From the NCBI GenBank assembly GCA_046331625.1, contig JAXLQL010000018.1, positions 62,001 through 126,000 on the forward strand: a DNA stretch of 64,000 nucleotides, given 5' to 3'. The stretch comes from JAXLQL01 sp046331625 (lineage in GTDB: Bacteria; Acidobacteriota; Terriglobia; Bryobacterales; Bryobacteraceae). The translations under genes were made by a program, and so were the position numbers. The notes beneath the pieces were generated by a model. That model made no database searches and was not told the DNA's origin. It saw nothing but the letters and a program-made list of their open reading frames with translations. Position 1 is the first letter of the stretch; every line of letters begins with the position of its first letter. Of this stretch, positions 52,766 through 62,315 are shown one piece after another.

Positions 52766-53344
52766 ATGCCCGAGGGACAGCCAGCCGGCGTGACCGCGCT
52801 CCTGCAGGAGTGCCGTGGCGGCAATCGCGATGCCGTCGATCGGCTGCTGGGGCTGGTCTATGGGGAACTGCGGTCGATCGCCCGGGCTCGGCTGGCGCTG
52901 GAGAGGCCGGGGCACACGCTCGAGCCGACGGCGCTGGTCCACGAAGCATATATGAAGATGGCGGGACTCGAGCAAGGCAACTGGGAGTGCCGGGCGCAGT
53001 TCTTCGGCTTCGCGTCGCACGTGATACGCAACATCCTGGTGGACCACGCGCGGGCGCGCGGGCGGAAGAAGCGGGGGAGCGGGCGGACACCGGTGTCACT
53101 CGAGGACGTGTTGGCGGCTCCGGAGGAGCATGACGCCGAGCTGATGGCGCTGCACGAGGCGTTGGATCAGCTCGCCGAGCGGGACGAGCGCCAAAGCAAG
53201 ATCGTCGAAATGCGCTTTTTCGGGGGGCTGTCGATCGAGGAGACGGCGCATGTGATGGATCTGTCGGTGTCCACGGTGAAGAACGAGTGGCGGATGGCGC
53301 GGGCCTGGTTGTACCGGCAGTTGGAGGCTTCCGGTGAGCGGTGA
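52766..53344 (+). CDS. ECF sigma factor (TIGR02999-like), second module
   Basis: 192 residues, same group as the factor at 34961: 'YGELRSIARARLALERPGHTLEPTALVHEAYMKM', 'FFGFASHVIRNILVDHARARG', and region 4 'QSKIVEMRFFGGLSIEETAHVMDLSVSTVKNEWRMARAWL'. The kinase gene follows after 73 bp. The two modules are paralogous but not recent copies, since their protein sequences differ widely. No promoter is called with confidence; 'ttttttga' on the opposite strand upstream is only a sequence feature. Confidence 0.92.
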   Translation: MPEGQPAGVTALLQECRGGNRDAVDRLLGLVYGELRSIARARLALERPGHTLEPTALVHEAYMKMAGLEQGNWECRAQFFGFASHVIRNILVDHARARGRKKRGSGRTPVSLEDVLAAPEEHDAELMALHEALDQLAERDERQSKIVEMRFFGGLSIEETAHVMDLSVSTVKNEWRMARAWLYRQLEASGER

Positions 53345-53417
53345 GTGGCGGTGGGTCGCGGAGAGGGAATGGCGCGGGGCTGATCCGGCGGCCGGAAATT
53401 CTCATGAGTGATGTCCG

Positions 53418-56312
53418 ATGAACGGCGATTGGGAGCGTGCGAAGGAGTTGTTCGCGGCTTGTCTCGAACTCGACCGAGAAGGCCGGCGGGCGCTGCTCGG
53501 GTCCGTGCCGGATGATGTCCGCTGCGAGGTGGAATCGCTGTTGGCCGCCGATGAGAGTGCGGGCGGGTTCCTCAGCGGCAGGACTCAGCCGTCGCGATTG
53601 GGCGCTTATCGTCTGGTAGAGAAGCTCGGCGAAGGCGGCATGGGAACAGTGTGGCGGGGTGAGCGCGCGGACGGGCAGTTCGAGCGGCAGGTGGCGATCA
53701 AGATCGTGCGCGAGCACTTCGACACGGCCGCCAACCTCGAACGCTTCCGTGTCGAGCGACAGACGCTAGCGGAGCTCGAGCATCCGAATATCGCACGGCT
53801 GTTCGATGGCGGGACGACGGAAGGCGGGTTGCCGTACTTCGTGATGGAGCTGATCGAGGGTCCGCGGATCGACGCCTATGTGCGCGAGCGGCGGATGACG
53901 GCGGATGAGACGCTCCGGCTGTTCCTGCCTGTGTGCGAGGCGGTGGCGTACGCGAACGCGCGCGGCGTACTGCATCGCGACATCAAGCCGGCAAACATTC
54001 TGGTGAGCGCTGATGGTGCGCCCAAGCTGGTTGACTTCGGGATCGCCAAGACGATCGATGAGGCCGGGCCTGCCACGGCGACAGTGCACCGGATGGCGAC
54101 GCCAGGGTACGCGAGTCCGGAGCATCTGGCGGGGAAGCCGCTCACTGCCGCATCCGACGTGTACTCACTGGGCGCGACGCTGCGTGGGTTACTCACGGGC
54201 GAGGGCGCGGCACCGGCACTGCCCGTGGCGGTGGAGCGGATCGTAGCCAAGGCGATGCACCGGGATCCGGAGCGGCGCTACGCGACGGCTCGCGAATTGG
54301 CGGCTGACATCGAGCGCTATCTCGACGGGCAGCCGGTGCAGGCTCGCGGAGATGGGTTGGGATATCGGGCGGCGCAGTTCGCCCGCCCGCACTGGAAGGC
54401 GCTGGCAGCACTGGCTGTTGGCGCGAGTGCGGTGGGGCTCTGGACCTATTGGTCCGCGCCGCGTTTCGACAATCGGACGATTGCGGTGGTGGGAATCGAG
54501 CAACGTTTGGAAGATCAGCCGTTACATTGGCTGGAGCGCGGCATCGCGGAAACGCTGACGATGAGCCTGCTGCATTCGGGTGCGTTCCGGGTGATCTCGG
54601 CGGACCGGGCGCGCGCGGCGGCGCAAGGGAGGTCGCCTGCGGAAGCCGCCAAAGCGTTGCCGGCGGATCTCTACGTTACCGGGGTGTTGGCCAAAGCGGC
54701 GGCGAGAATCCGTTTCGATTTGCGAGTGGTGGAAACGGCGAATGCGCGGGTGGCTTTCGCGGAGAGTTTCGAGGCTCCGTCGGCCGAGGCTGCGTTCTCG
54801 TTGGCCGATCAAGCCGCGGCGCGCATCACGGAGCGGTTGACGAAAGCGGCGCCGCAGGCGAGTGAATCGAAGGCTCTGTTGACGGCGAATCCCGAGGCGC
54901 TGCGATTCTATGAAGAGGCTCGGGCGGAGCATGGCAAGTGGCGGCTGGGACCGGCGGCGGGCGGGTTCCGGCGGGCTCTCGAGGCGGATCCGGATTTTGC
55001 GATGGCGTACGCGGGATTGGCGCAGGTGTCCGGATGGTGGGATCGGCCGGGTGCGCGAGGAGCGATCCTGCGGGCGGCCGATATCGCGGTAACTCGAAGA
55101 CTGCCGAAGTTACCACTCGAGTTGATCCAGGGGCTGCGGCTTTACTATGACGGGCGGCTGGATGAGGCGGTGGCGCTACTGCGTGCGGCGGAGGCGGAGT
55201 TCCCGGGGGAAACCGAGCCGCTGTTTTGGGAAGGCATGGCGCAGACTTACGCGTTCCGCCGGGCGGAAGCTCGCGCCACGTTTGGCCGGGTGACGCAGAT
55301 GGACGGCGGCCACGCATTGGGATGGCTGATGCTCGCCGAGAACAGCGCGCTGGATGCGGCGCCGGAGGATGCGCGGAAGGCGGCGGCGCGATACTGCCAG
55401 GCGATCGGCGAGAAGGCTCCGAACTGTCATGGCCTTTGGGGCGATGTACACTTGGCCGCGGAACAGTGGGATCAAGCCTCGGAGCGATATGAGATGGCGA
55501 AGATGCCGGTGATGCAAGCCGCGGTGGCGTGGCTTCGAGGGGAGACGGCGGAGTCGCTGCGGCGGACGGCGGGCGTGGCGGGGAATGGCGCGCAGGCGAA
55601 ACTGGTGGAAGGCAACGCGCTGGCGGCTTCCGGGGACTTGGCGCAGGCGGCGGAACGGTATGAGAGCGCGGCTGCGCTCTATAAGAATCCGGCTCTCGGA
55701 TATCTACAGTTGCTCAAAGCGGCGGAAATTTGGCTCGAATTGGGAAAGCCGGAGCGGGTGTTGGCAGCCACGGCTCGAATCGAGAATCCATTTGGCGCTG
55801 GTCTGGCGGCCGTAGCGCATTCAGTGCGGGGCGATCAGACGGCTGCGGAGACGGAGTTCGCGGCGATGAAAGCAGCATTGCCGCCGTTGGTGGGCGACTA
55901 TCTGGCGGGCAAGACGGAAGCATTTCATCGGATGCTGGCGGCTCATTATCGAGGCGATCACGAAGCGGCTGTGCGCATGGCCGCGGCTCTGCCGGATCGA
56001 TTTCGGATGCTGGCGGCATTGCCGGCGGCGCGTTCGTTGCTCGAACTGGGGCGGCTGCGCGAGGCGCGCGAGTTGCTCGAGTTCGCATGGCGCTCGCGAC
56101 TGAACTTGGGCGGACCGGAGTTGTTCGAAGAACAGTCTGGGTTGCGGGTGGCGTTGACGGAGTTCTATCAAGCGCGGGTGGCGGAACGCGAGGGCCGGAA
56201 GGCAGACGCGCGGCGGTGGGCAGTGGCGTTCCTGCGGAGGTTTTCGGCGAATGCGGCTGTGCGGCAGGTGGCGGAGGCGCGGGCCTTGCTCGCTGGCGCG
56301 AGTTCCGAGTGA
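53418..56312 (+). CDS. Transmembrane Ser/Thr protein kinase with TPR domain, second module
   Basis: 964 residues. A short N-terminal segment ('WERAKELFAACLELD') typical of this group, then the kinase domain (about 58-330) with 'KLGEGGMGTVWRGER', 'VAIKIV', 'VLHRDIKPANILV', 'LVDFGIAKT' and 'GYASPEHL', all catalytic residues present. Membrane helix around 'ALAALAVGASAVGLWTYW' (about 330-350), a TolB-N-like domain ('TIAVVGIEQRLED', 'GIAETLTMSLLHSG'), then TPR repeats to the end. Pairs with the ECF factor upstream. It encodes no extra operon genes, unlike the first module; the next gene is convergent. Confidence 0.92.
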   Translation: MNGDWERAKELFAACLELDREGRRALLGSVPDDVRCEVESLLAADESAGGFLSGRTQPSRLGAYRLVEKLGEGGMGTVWRGERADGQFERQVAIKIVREHFDTAANLERFRVERQTLAELEHPNIARLFDGGTTEGGLPYFVMELIEGPRIDAYVRERRMTADETLRLFLPVCEAVAYANARGVLHRDIKPANILVSADGAPKLVDFGIAKTIDEAGPATATVHRMATPGYASPEHLAGKPLTAASDVYSLGATLRGLLTGEGAAPALPVAVERIVAKAMHRDPERRYATARELAADIERYLDGQPVQARGDGLGYRAAQFARPHWKALAALAVGASAVGLWTYWSAPRFDNRTIAVVGIEQRLEDQPLHWLERGIAETLTMSLLHSGAFRVISADRARAAAQGRSPAEAAKALPADLYVTGVLAKAAARIRFDLRVVETANARVAFAESFEAPSAEAAFSLADQAAARITERLTKAAPQASESKALLTANPEALRFYEEARAEHGKWRLGPAAGGFRRALEADPDFAMAYAGLAQVSGWWDRPGARGAILRAADIAVTRRLPKLPLELIQGLRLYYDGRLDEAVALLRAAEAEFPGETEPLFWEGMAQTYAFRRAEARATFGRVTQMDGGHALGWLMLAENSALDAAPEDARKAAARYCQAIGEKAPNCHGLWGDVHLAAEQWDQASERYEMAKMPVMQAAVAWLRGETAESLRRTAGVAGNGAQAKLVEGNALAASGDLAQAAERYESAAALYKNPALGYLQLLKAAEIWLELGKPERVLAATARIENPFGAGLAAVAHSVRGDQTAAETEFAAMKAALPPLVGDYLAGKTEAFHRMLAAHYRGDHEAAVRMAAALPDRFRMLAALPAARSLLELGRLREARELLEFAWRSRLNLGGPELFEEQSGLRVALTEFYQARVAEREGRKADARRWAVAFLRRFSANAAVRQVAEARALLAGASSE

Positions 56313-56321
56313 GCAGCAGAG

Positions 56322-57524
56322 TTACTTAGATGCGCCGATATTTTCGTACCACTTGATGTTGTGCGTGGCGCCGCCGATCATGACGATGTCGAGCCGGCCG
56401 TCGCCATTGAGGTCCACTACTTGGCATCCGGAGGCGGACATGCCGAGGTGGTCGAGTTCCTCGTGACGCCAGTTCTGGCCGGCGGCGTCTTGCGAGTAGA
56501 AAACGTGCGAGCTCGAGACTTCGCCGCGGGCGCGGTCACCGGCGGCGATATCGTCGAGGCCGTCGCCATTGAAGTCGCCGACGCAAACTTCGTGGCCTTC
56601 CTTCAGTTCCGTGAAGATGACCTTGCGCTGCCAGGGGCCTGACTTGCCATTGCGATTGTAGACCACCACTTCGTTGCCGTGCCAGGGCTCAACAGCGGCG
56701 AGAAAACGGCGCTTGGCGAGCTTGCCGACCGCGACATCGCTGGTTCCGGCGCGCGGCGCTTCTTCCGTGTGACCCTTGGAGAGCGAGGTATGCTTCCAAC
56801 GAAGCGAGTCGCCCGAGCCCGCCGGCTCGTGCAAGATGATGCCGTCGAATCCCGCGGTCAGGAGTTGGTCACGCTTACCGGGAGTCCACTTTACGACGCG
56901 CACGCGATGCAGTACGCCGTGGAGTTGCTCTTCGATAGTGGTTCGCTTCCACGGGCCTTCGAGATTGGTGGGAACGGGATAGAACACGAGCGGCACCACA
57001 TCCTGGTCATAGCGAGGAGCGAGTCCCTTGGGTCCGATCAGTGGGGCGTTGATGAGTTCCTTGCGCCCGTCGCCATCGAGGTCGGCCCAGGCGACGTGAT
57101 GCGAGGTGATCAACTGGTCCACCTTGTAGGCTTTCCAAAGCTTGGTAGGGTCGCCTTGATGATGATAGACCCAGTTGAGGCCCGGGCTCTTGGCGGCTAC
57201 CATGCTGAATTCGTTTTGCACTGCCAACTCCGGGATGCCGTCGCCATCGATGTCCGCGGCGGCGAGGTTCACCATGGTGGGCATGTCTTTGATGATGACG
57301 TGGCGGGTCCAGGAGGGGTTTTCGTACCAGGCGAGTTCGTTGACGCGCTGCGTCATGCCGAGCACGTCTGGGCGGCCATCGTGATTGATGTCGGCGACGA
57401 TGACGGTGTAGCCGCCGGGGATGTTCGCCTCGATGGTGTGCGTGCGGAACTGGACGGGTCCGGCTGGTTTGCCGGCGGCGGCCAAAGTTGCGGCGGCGGC
57501 CAGGGCCGCGATGACGGTGCGCAT
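56322..57524 (-). CDS. Exported FG-GAP/VCBS repeat propeller protein
   Basis: 400 residues from ATG 57524, chosen because it begins the signal peptide 'MRTVIAALAAAATLAAAG'. At least four calcium-binding-like blade motifs: 'VADINHDGRPDVLG', 'AADIDGDGIPELAV', 'WADLDGDGRKELIN', 'VGDFNGDGLDDIAA', 'VVDLNGDGRLDIVM'. This predicts a beta-propeller with Asp-rich Ca sites, extracellular or periplasmic. Such proteins are common in Acidobacteriota/Planctomycetota and function is usually unknown. Last of a run of minus-strand genes for exported proteins. Confidence 0.88.
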   Translation of the reverse strand: MRTVIAALAAAATLAAAGKPAGPVQFRTHTIEANIPGGYTVIVADINHDGRPDVLGMTQRVNELAWYENPSWTRHVIIKDMPTMVNLAAADIDGDGIPELAVQNEFSMVAAKSPGLNWVYHHQGDPTKLWKAYKVDQLITSHHVAWADLDGDGRKELINAPLIGPKGLAPRYDQDVVPLVFYPVPTNLEGPWKRTTIEEQLHGVLHRVRVVKWTPGKRDQLLTAGFDGIILHEPAGSGDSLRWKHTSLSKGHTEEAPRAGTSDVAVGKLAKRRFLAAVEPWHGNEVVVYNRNGKSGPWQRKVIFTELKEGHEVCVGDFNGDGLDDIAAGDRARGEVSSSHVFYSQDAAGQNWRHEELDHLGMSASGCQVVDLNGDGRLDIVMIGGATHNIKWYENIGASK

Positions 57525-57555
57525 CAGGGGATGATACCAGCGTTGCGGCGCGATG

Positions 57556-58107
57556 TCAGCGGACGGCTTCGGCTCGGTGGTCCGGGGTGGAAGGCGAGAT
57601 TGCCTGGCGGTCACGTTTGCGGTCCTCTACGGGCGCTTCGAAGTAGAGGTCGACGGCCTTCCAGCGCAGAATGTTCCAGCCGGTATCTTGCGCGTGCGCG
57701 GCATTGCGCGGGATGACGCGGCAGGCTCCGGTGGGGCGAACCGAGGGCGGCTTTCGCGGGAAGAGGCGGCGGCTTTGGGAGACGGCGCAAATGGTGACGG
57801 CCCCAGCGTCTTGGTAGATGACATGGTTCCGTTGTGAATCGAATCGCAACCCAGGCAACTGGATGTGGAGGGGTGGTTCGACGGTGACTTGGTCCGGTAC
57901 GCTCTCCGGCATGAGCGGCTCGAATTCGACTACGAGCCGAGCGCGCGAAGTCTCGGGCTCCACTTCGAAGAAGTAGACCGCCATTCGGGAGTTTGCGGGA
58001 ACGCTCCCGATACGCAGTTCGGCGGCGGAAAGTGAATAGCCGAGAGCCAAGCAACCGGCCCATGCGGCGATGGAGGGTTGCAGGCTGCGGGCGAGTCTGA
58101 ATCGCAT
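57556..58107 (-). CDS. Exported protein of unknown function
   Basis: 183 residues from ATG 58107, with aagga six bases upstream; an in-frame TTG at 58125 is less likely. Signal-like N-terminus 'MRFRLARSLQPSIAAWAGCLALGYSLSA'. The mature region has 'LRIGSVPANSRMAVYFFEVEPETSRARLVVEFEPL' and a basic, degenerate C-terminus ('PVEDRKRDRQ'). No motif recognised. Same strand and close spacing as its neighbours on both sides. Confidence 0.6.
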   Translation of the reverse strand: MRFRLARSLQPSIAAWAGCLALGYSLSAAELRIGSVPANSRMAVYFFEVEPETSRARLVVEFEPLMPESVPDQVTVEPPLHIQLPGLRFDSQRNHVIYQDAGAVTICAVSQSRRLFPRKPPSVRPTGACRVIPRNAAHAQDTGWNILRWKAVDLYFEAPVEDRKRDRQAISPSTPDHRAEAVR

Positions 58108-58208
58108 CCGCTGTCCTTGGGCCAACTCCTGCGGAATTCGCTGAAGTGGATGGCCTCGACTCGACTATACCGGTTGAATGTCACAACAAGATGAAAAGCT
58201 GCTGAGCA

Positions 58209-59054
58209 TTACCGGGCGCGCTGTTCGAGGCACTCGGCCTTGCGCTTCCGGAAGTAGCAGAGCCGCGAAGGGGCCTTCTCCCATTCCTCGACGGACGGGG
58301 GCTCGGCCTGAGGCACGAATGGATTAACGATCGGGTAGTTGTCGCCAAAAAGCCAAGGATCCGCCCGGTAGCTCGCCGAAAAGTTCGTCAGTCCGGTGGT
58401 AGCCGCCACGGCCTCGGTGAACAGTCGCAGGGCTCCTTTGGAGTCCGGCCAAGTGCGCAGGCGGACGAAGATCTGAGCGCTTTCGTCCGCGGCGCCGGTC
58501 AAGGTAATGGTCGAGGACTCGAGCCGAAGCGCAACCCCTCGCTCCGAGGCAATCTCGCGCTGATATGTCTCGTAAGTGCAGCGGAATTCGATATGCAGGA
58601 TTTCTCCTGTCAAAGGCCCCGACGAAATCATCAGTGGATCCGAGCCTTCGAGGATCTCTCGCGACACCTGCCCATCCCGCTCGCTCATTCGGAGAACTGC
58701 GCCCGATGGCGTGGATATCGCCTCGGCCGCGAGCCTTCTTTGATTCCGGTCTCCCAGATACATCGAGCGGAACGAATTGTAAGTGCGATGGGAGCTGATG
58801 TTGTGCCACGTGTACGGAACCCGCTCTCCCTCGGGATGAAAGCTGATCTGAGTGAAGGCGCGGTTGTTCGCTTGGACCGCTTCGGCGTGGAGCTTTCGGA
58901 AAGTCGCGGGCGAAAACCGGGATGAATCGAGCCTTATGGCTTGGCGGACGCTGTCAGGTCCGATGACTTCCCAGACCTTGCTGGCGCTGGCGTTCTCCTG
59001 CGCCGAAACGATCATTCCCAGCCCACACCCGAGTAGTAACTTGACGAGCGTCAT
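58209..59054 (-). CDS. Exported protein of unknown function
   Basis: 281 residues with signal 'MTLVKLLLGCGLGMIVSAQE'. The mature part includes 'WHNISSHRTYNSFRSMYLGDRNQRRLAAEA', 'GALRLFTEAVAATTGLTNFS' and a C-terminal 'SRLCYFRKRKAECLEQRAR' with two Cys possibly forming a disulfide. No family recognised. Its start lies 8 bp after the stop of the next upstream gene (59062-59631), so they are co-transcribed. Confidence 0.65.
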   Translation of the reverse strand: MTLVKLLLGCGLGMIVSAQENASASKVWEVIGPDSVRQAIRLDSSRFSPATFRKLHAEAVQANNRAFTQISFHPEGERVPYTWHNISSHRTYNSFRSMYLGDRNQRRLAAEAISTPSGAVLRMSERDGQVSREILEGSDPLMISSGPLTGEILHIEFRCTYETYQREIASERGVALRLESSTITLTGAADESAQIFVRLRTWPDSKGALRLFTEAVAATTGLTNFSASYRADPWLFGDNYPIVNPFVPQAEPPSVEEWEKAPSRLCYFRKRKAECLEQRAR

Positions 59055-59061
59055 ATTTGCC

Positions 59062-59631
59062 TCAGGGGCGAGTTGGCAGCGTGACGTCGATCTGCCGTTT
59101 GCCCAGAACCTTCACGGGCTCACAGTGAAGCAGTTCGTTTCCTTGAAAAACGCAAAGAACATACATTCCAGGCGGCGCCCCCACGATGGCAAATTGGCCC
59201 TTTCGGCCGACACTGGCCTGATAGAGTCCGCCGTTGTAGAAGGAGCTCAGCTTGACCCACAGGCCGTTTGGAATCCGTTCGGCCGACCGCACGGTCCCGT
59301 CTAGCCGTGGATGCTGATATGTATGCCCTTCGGCAACTTGCAACCCGACGCGCAGTTCCACGTTCGGTTGAAAAATGGATATGGTCTCCGAGGCAGCTTC
59401 GAATCCGGCAGCTTCGATTCGCAGTTGGTAGTAGCCAAATGGAGCGACGATTCCGCGGCGATGATCCAACGCCTTGTACTGCGTCCCCGACCCGGGTTCC
59501 TGCAGCACAGCGACCGCACGCATCTCGAGGGGATCGCCGAGGGCGTCGACCAGTTTGATCGTCACCTTCGCGGACTCTGAAGACTCCGCGACTAAAATCA
59601 TCACGGCGCCAACGAGAGCGAGGCTCTTCAT
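59062..59631 (-). CDS. Exported protein with carboxypeptidase-regulatory-like folds
   Basis: 189 residues. Signal 'MKSLALVGAVMILVAESS', then two Ig-like units of the carboxypeptidase-regulatory type: 'KVTIKLVDALGDPLEMRAVAV ... GYYQLRIEAAGFEAASETI' and 'LDGTVRSAERIPNGLWVKLSS ... FAIVGAPPGMYVLCVFQGNE'. Such domains act as adhesive or structural modules, and are also found at the N-terminus of the Oar receptor in this window. Just downstream of the carboxyltransferase gene. Confidence 0.7.
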   Translation of the reverse strand: MKSLALVGAVMILVAESSESAKVTIKLVDALGDPLEMRAVAVLQEPGSGTQYKALDHRRGIVAPFGYYQLRIEAAGFEAASETISIFQPNVELRVGLQVAEGHTYQHPRLDGTVRSAERIPNGLWVKLSSFYNGGLYQASVGRKGQFAIVGAPPGMYVLCVFQGNELLHCEPVKVLGKRQIDVTLPTRP

Positions 59632-59646
59632 CGGATATGTCCTCTC

Positions 59647-61194
59647 TTATAGCGGGATGTTGCCGTGCTTCTTGCGCGGCGTCTGCGCCACCTTGTTCTC
59701 GAGCATCCTGAGTGCGCGGATCAACTTCGGTCGTGTCTGCCGCGGTTCGATCACGTCATCGATGAACCCGTGCTCGGCTGCGATGAACGGTGACGCGAAG
59801 CGGTCTCGGAACTCGTCGATCTTCTCCTTACGCGCGGCTTCGGGATCGGCGGCGCCTGCGATCTCGCGCTTGTAGACGATGTTCACCGCGCCCTCGGCGC
59901 CCATCACGGCAATCTCGGCGGTGGGATAGGCAAAATTCACATCGGTCCGAATATGTTTCGAGCCCATCACGCAATAGGCGCCGCCGTATGCCTTGCGCGC
60001 GATCACGGTGATCTTGGGAGCGGTGGCCTCTGCATACGCGTACAGGAGCTTGGCTCCGTGGCGGATGATGCCGCCGTACTCCTGGTCAGTGCCGGGCAGG
60101 AATCCAGGCACGTCTTCGAACGTGATGATCGGGATGTTGAACGCGTCGCAGAAGCGCACGAAGCGCGCGCCCTTCACAGACGAGTTGATGTCGAGACATC
60201 CGGCCAGGTGCATGGGTTGATTCGCCACCACGCCCACCGATCGCCCATCGAGCCGCGCGAATCCGATCACGATGTTCTTGGCGAAGTGCTCCTGCACTTC
60301 GAAGAAGTCGCCGTCATCCATCACCATGCGGATGATGCGCTTGATGTCGTAGGGCTGGTTCGACTGCTCTGGGATCACGGTGTCGAGCGCCGGGTCCTCA
60401 CGATCGATCGGGTCGGTGCACGTCTTGCGCGGCGGATCGTCGCGGTTGTTCTGCGGGACGTACTCGAGGAGGCGGCGAATTCGGCGGAGGCAATCGGCGT
60501 CGTCAGAGGCGAGGAAGTGCGCCACGCCGCTTTTCGAGTTATGGGTGGCCGCGCCGCCGAGGTCTTCCTTCGTGACTTCTTCGTGGGTGACGGTCTTGAT
60601 CACGTCGGGACCGGTGACGAACATATAACTCGTGCGGTCCACCATGAAGGTGAAATCAGTGATGGCGGGCGAGTAGACGGCGCCGCCCGCGCACGGGCCG
60701 AGAATGGCCGAGATCTGCGGGATGACCCCGCTCGAGATGGTGTTGCGGAGGAAGATATCGGCGTAGCCGGCGAGGGAGACGACGCCTTCCTGGATGCGCG
60801 CACCGCCGGAATCGTTGAGTCCGATGACGGGTGCGCCGTTTTCGAGCGCGAGGTCCATGATCTTGCAGATCTTCTTCGCGTTGGTTTCCGAGAGCGAGCC
60901 TCCGAAAACCGTGAAGTCCTGCGCGAAGACGTAGACGAGTCGGCCGTGGATGTAGCCCCAGCCTGTGACGAAGCCGTCGCCTTCGATGACCTGCTGGTCC
61001 ATGCCGAAGTCGCGGCAGCGGTGGCGGACGAGCTTGTCCATTTCTTCGAAGGTGCCTTCGTCGAGTAGCAGGTCGATGCGTTCGCGCGCGGAGAGCTTTC
61101 CTTCCGCGTGCTGGCGTGCGGTGCGGTCGGGACCGCCACCGGCTTCAGCGGCGGCATGGCGGCGGCGGACCTCGAGGATCCGTTGCGAGGGCAT
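59647..61194 (-). CDS. Acyl-CoA carboxylase carboxyltransferase (beta) subunit
   Basis: 515 residues, the usual length for PccB/MmdA-type subunits. 'HAEGKLSARERIDLLLDEGTFEE', 'VYVFAQDFTVFGGSLSE', the oxyanion-hole regions 'ALENGAPVIGLNDSGGARIQEGV' and 'GPCAGGAVYSPAITDF', 'DVPGFLPGTDQEYGGII' and 'KAYGGAYCVMGSK' are all intact. It transfers carboxyl from carboxybiotin to propionyl-CoA or a related acyl-CoA. Biotin carboxylase and biotin carrier genes are not next to it. It could alternatively be the alpha subunit of methylmalonyl-CoA decarboxylase. Confidence 0.93.
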   Translation of the reverse strand: MPSQRILEVRRRHAAAEAGGGPDRTARQHAEGKLSARERIDLLLDEGTFEEMDKLVRHRCRDFGMDQQVIEGDGFVTGWGYIHGRLVYVFAQDFTVFGGSLSETNAKKICKIMDLALENGAPVIGLNDSGGARIQEGVVSLAGYADIFLRNTISSGVIPQISAILGPCAGGAVYSPAITDFTFMVDRTSYMFVTGPDVIKTVTHEEVTKEDLGGAATHNSKSGVAHFLASDDADCLRRIRRLLEYVPQNNRDDPPRKTCTDPIDREDPALDTVIPEQSNQPYDIKRIIRMVMDDGDFFEVQEHFAKNIVIGFARLDGRSVGVVANQPMHLAGCLDINSSVKGARFVRFCDAFNIPIITFEDVPGFLPGTDQEYGGIIRHGAKLLYAYAEATAPKITVIARKAYGGAYCVMGSKHIRTDVNFAYPTAEIAVMGAEGAVNIVYKREIAGAADPEAARKEKIDEFRDRFASPFIAAEHGFIDDVIEPRQTRPKLIRALRMLENKVAQTPRKKHGNIPL

Positions 61195-61268
61195 AAATTA
61201 CAGTCTGCAACACTTCGGGCGGGGTGGCGGTCCGGTGCCGCGCGACTCGCTGTCGAAGTCCAGCTCTG

Positions 61269-62087
61269 TCACATCCTGGCCCGGCAAGCTTCGAGGAAGT
61301 GCTTCCGGATTTCCTTCTTTTCCGCCGGGCTTAGCTCGCGCCCGATCGCTGAACGCGCTCCAGCCAACAGTTGCGCGTCGATGTCGCGTGGGACCTGCCC
61401 CACGCGCTCTACGGACTCAACCACGGCCTCTGTTTCAGTGAGTTGAAGTTTCGCGGCAATCCGGGCAGGAAGCGCTCGCAAAGGATCTTCTATCTTGGCC
61501 GGGTTCGGCTTCGAATCAGCACCGGCCCCACCCGATTCAGGCATAGGCGGATTCGGCTGGCACTTCAGGAACGAGGAGATCTCATCCGTTGCCCACTCAT
61601 GGGTCGTGTCAGCTTCTTGTAGCAAGAACAACGATTGACTTCCACGGCTTGGTTTGATGCCGACCAAATGAACTCGCACTCCGAACTCTTGGGCTTGCTG
61701 CACTCCGACGCGAAGATCCTCATCTCCGGAAACGAGAACAGCATCGCTGATCGCCCGGTTCCGCGCAAGGGTAATCATATCGGTCACGATCAGCGAGTCA
61801 ACGCCTTTCTGTTGACCGGCGCTGTTTACGAATCCGAGACGGACCTTCACATCTTGCAGGTCGGCGAGCGTCAAGTGCTGGGCAGTGGGTCCCGTAGATG
61901 TTCCGTCGTACCAATAGACCCGAAGAAGAGGCACGTGGGAGATCTTAGTCGCAAATTCACCGAAGGCGCGGACGGCGGCCTCGTGAGCCAAAATGATCTC
62001 TGCTCTGGGAAGCTTCCTCCCGGCGAGCAGCGAGGAACCCTGGGCAAAAACGTACCCAGCATCCACGAAGACCGCGACTCGATCCAT
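61269..62087 (-). CDS. NYN-domain (PIN-like) putative ribonuclease
   Basis: 272 residues. The NYN domain (1-165) has the acidic triad: 'VAVFVDAGYVFAQG', 'QQKGVDSLIVTDMI' and 'DAVLVSGDEDLRVGVQ'. This PIN-like fold usually cleaves RNA. A C-terminal extension ('QLTETEAVVESVERVGQVPRDIDAQLLAGARSAIGRELSPAEKKEIRKHFLEAC') is helical and may bind RNA or a partner. Cytosolic, probably monocistronic; some NYN proteins act in defence or stress, but nothing here shows that. Confidence 0.8.
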   Translation of the reverse strand: MDRVAVFVDAGYVFAQGSSLLAGRKLPRAEIILAHEAAVRAFGEFATKISHVPLLRVYWYDGTSTGPTAQHLTLADLQDVKVRLGFVNSAGQQKGVDSLIVTDMITLARNRAISDAVLVSGDEDLRVGVQQAQEFGVRVHLVGIKPSRGSQSLFLLQEADTTHEWATDEISSFLKCQPNPPMPESGGAGADSKPNPAKIEDPLRALPARIAAKLQLTETEAVVESVERVGQVPRDIDAQLLAGARSAIGRELSPAEKKEIRKHFLEACRARM

Positions 62088-62315
62088 GGTTCAAAAATAA
62101 AGGCTCCCGAGGGAGCCCTGTACTAATCGCCCCAATTGTGTAGGTAGCCGGAGCGACAATTCAAGTATACCGCAGAACAGAAGGTGCGAGGATTCACGAT
62201 GGCTGCTGGAGGTTGCGCGAACCACTCCTCGCCCCGAGACGTCTCCGCCGCCGCCGGGTTTCACAAGAAGACCCCAGGGACCTCGTACAATTGAGGTTTC
62301 GCACCAGGAGCAACT

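Noticed and set aside
59953..61068. 371-codon plus-strand frame opposite the carboxyltransferase
   Set aside because: Shadow; the minus strand encodes a complete carboxyltransferase.
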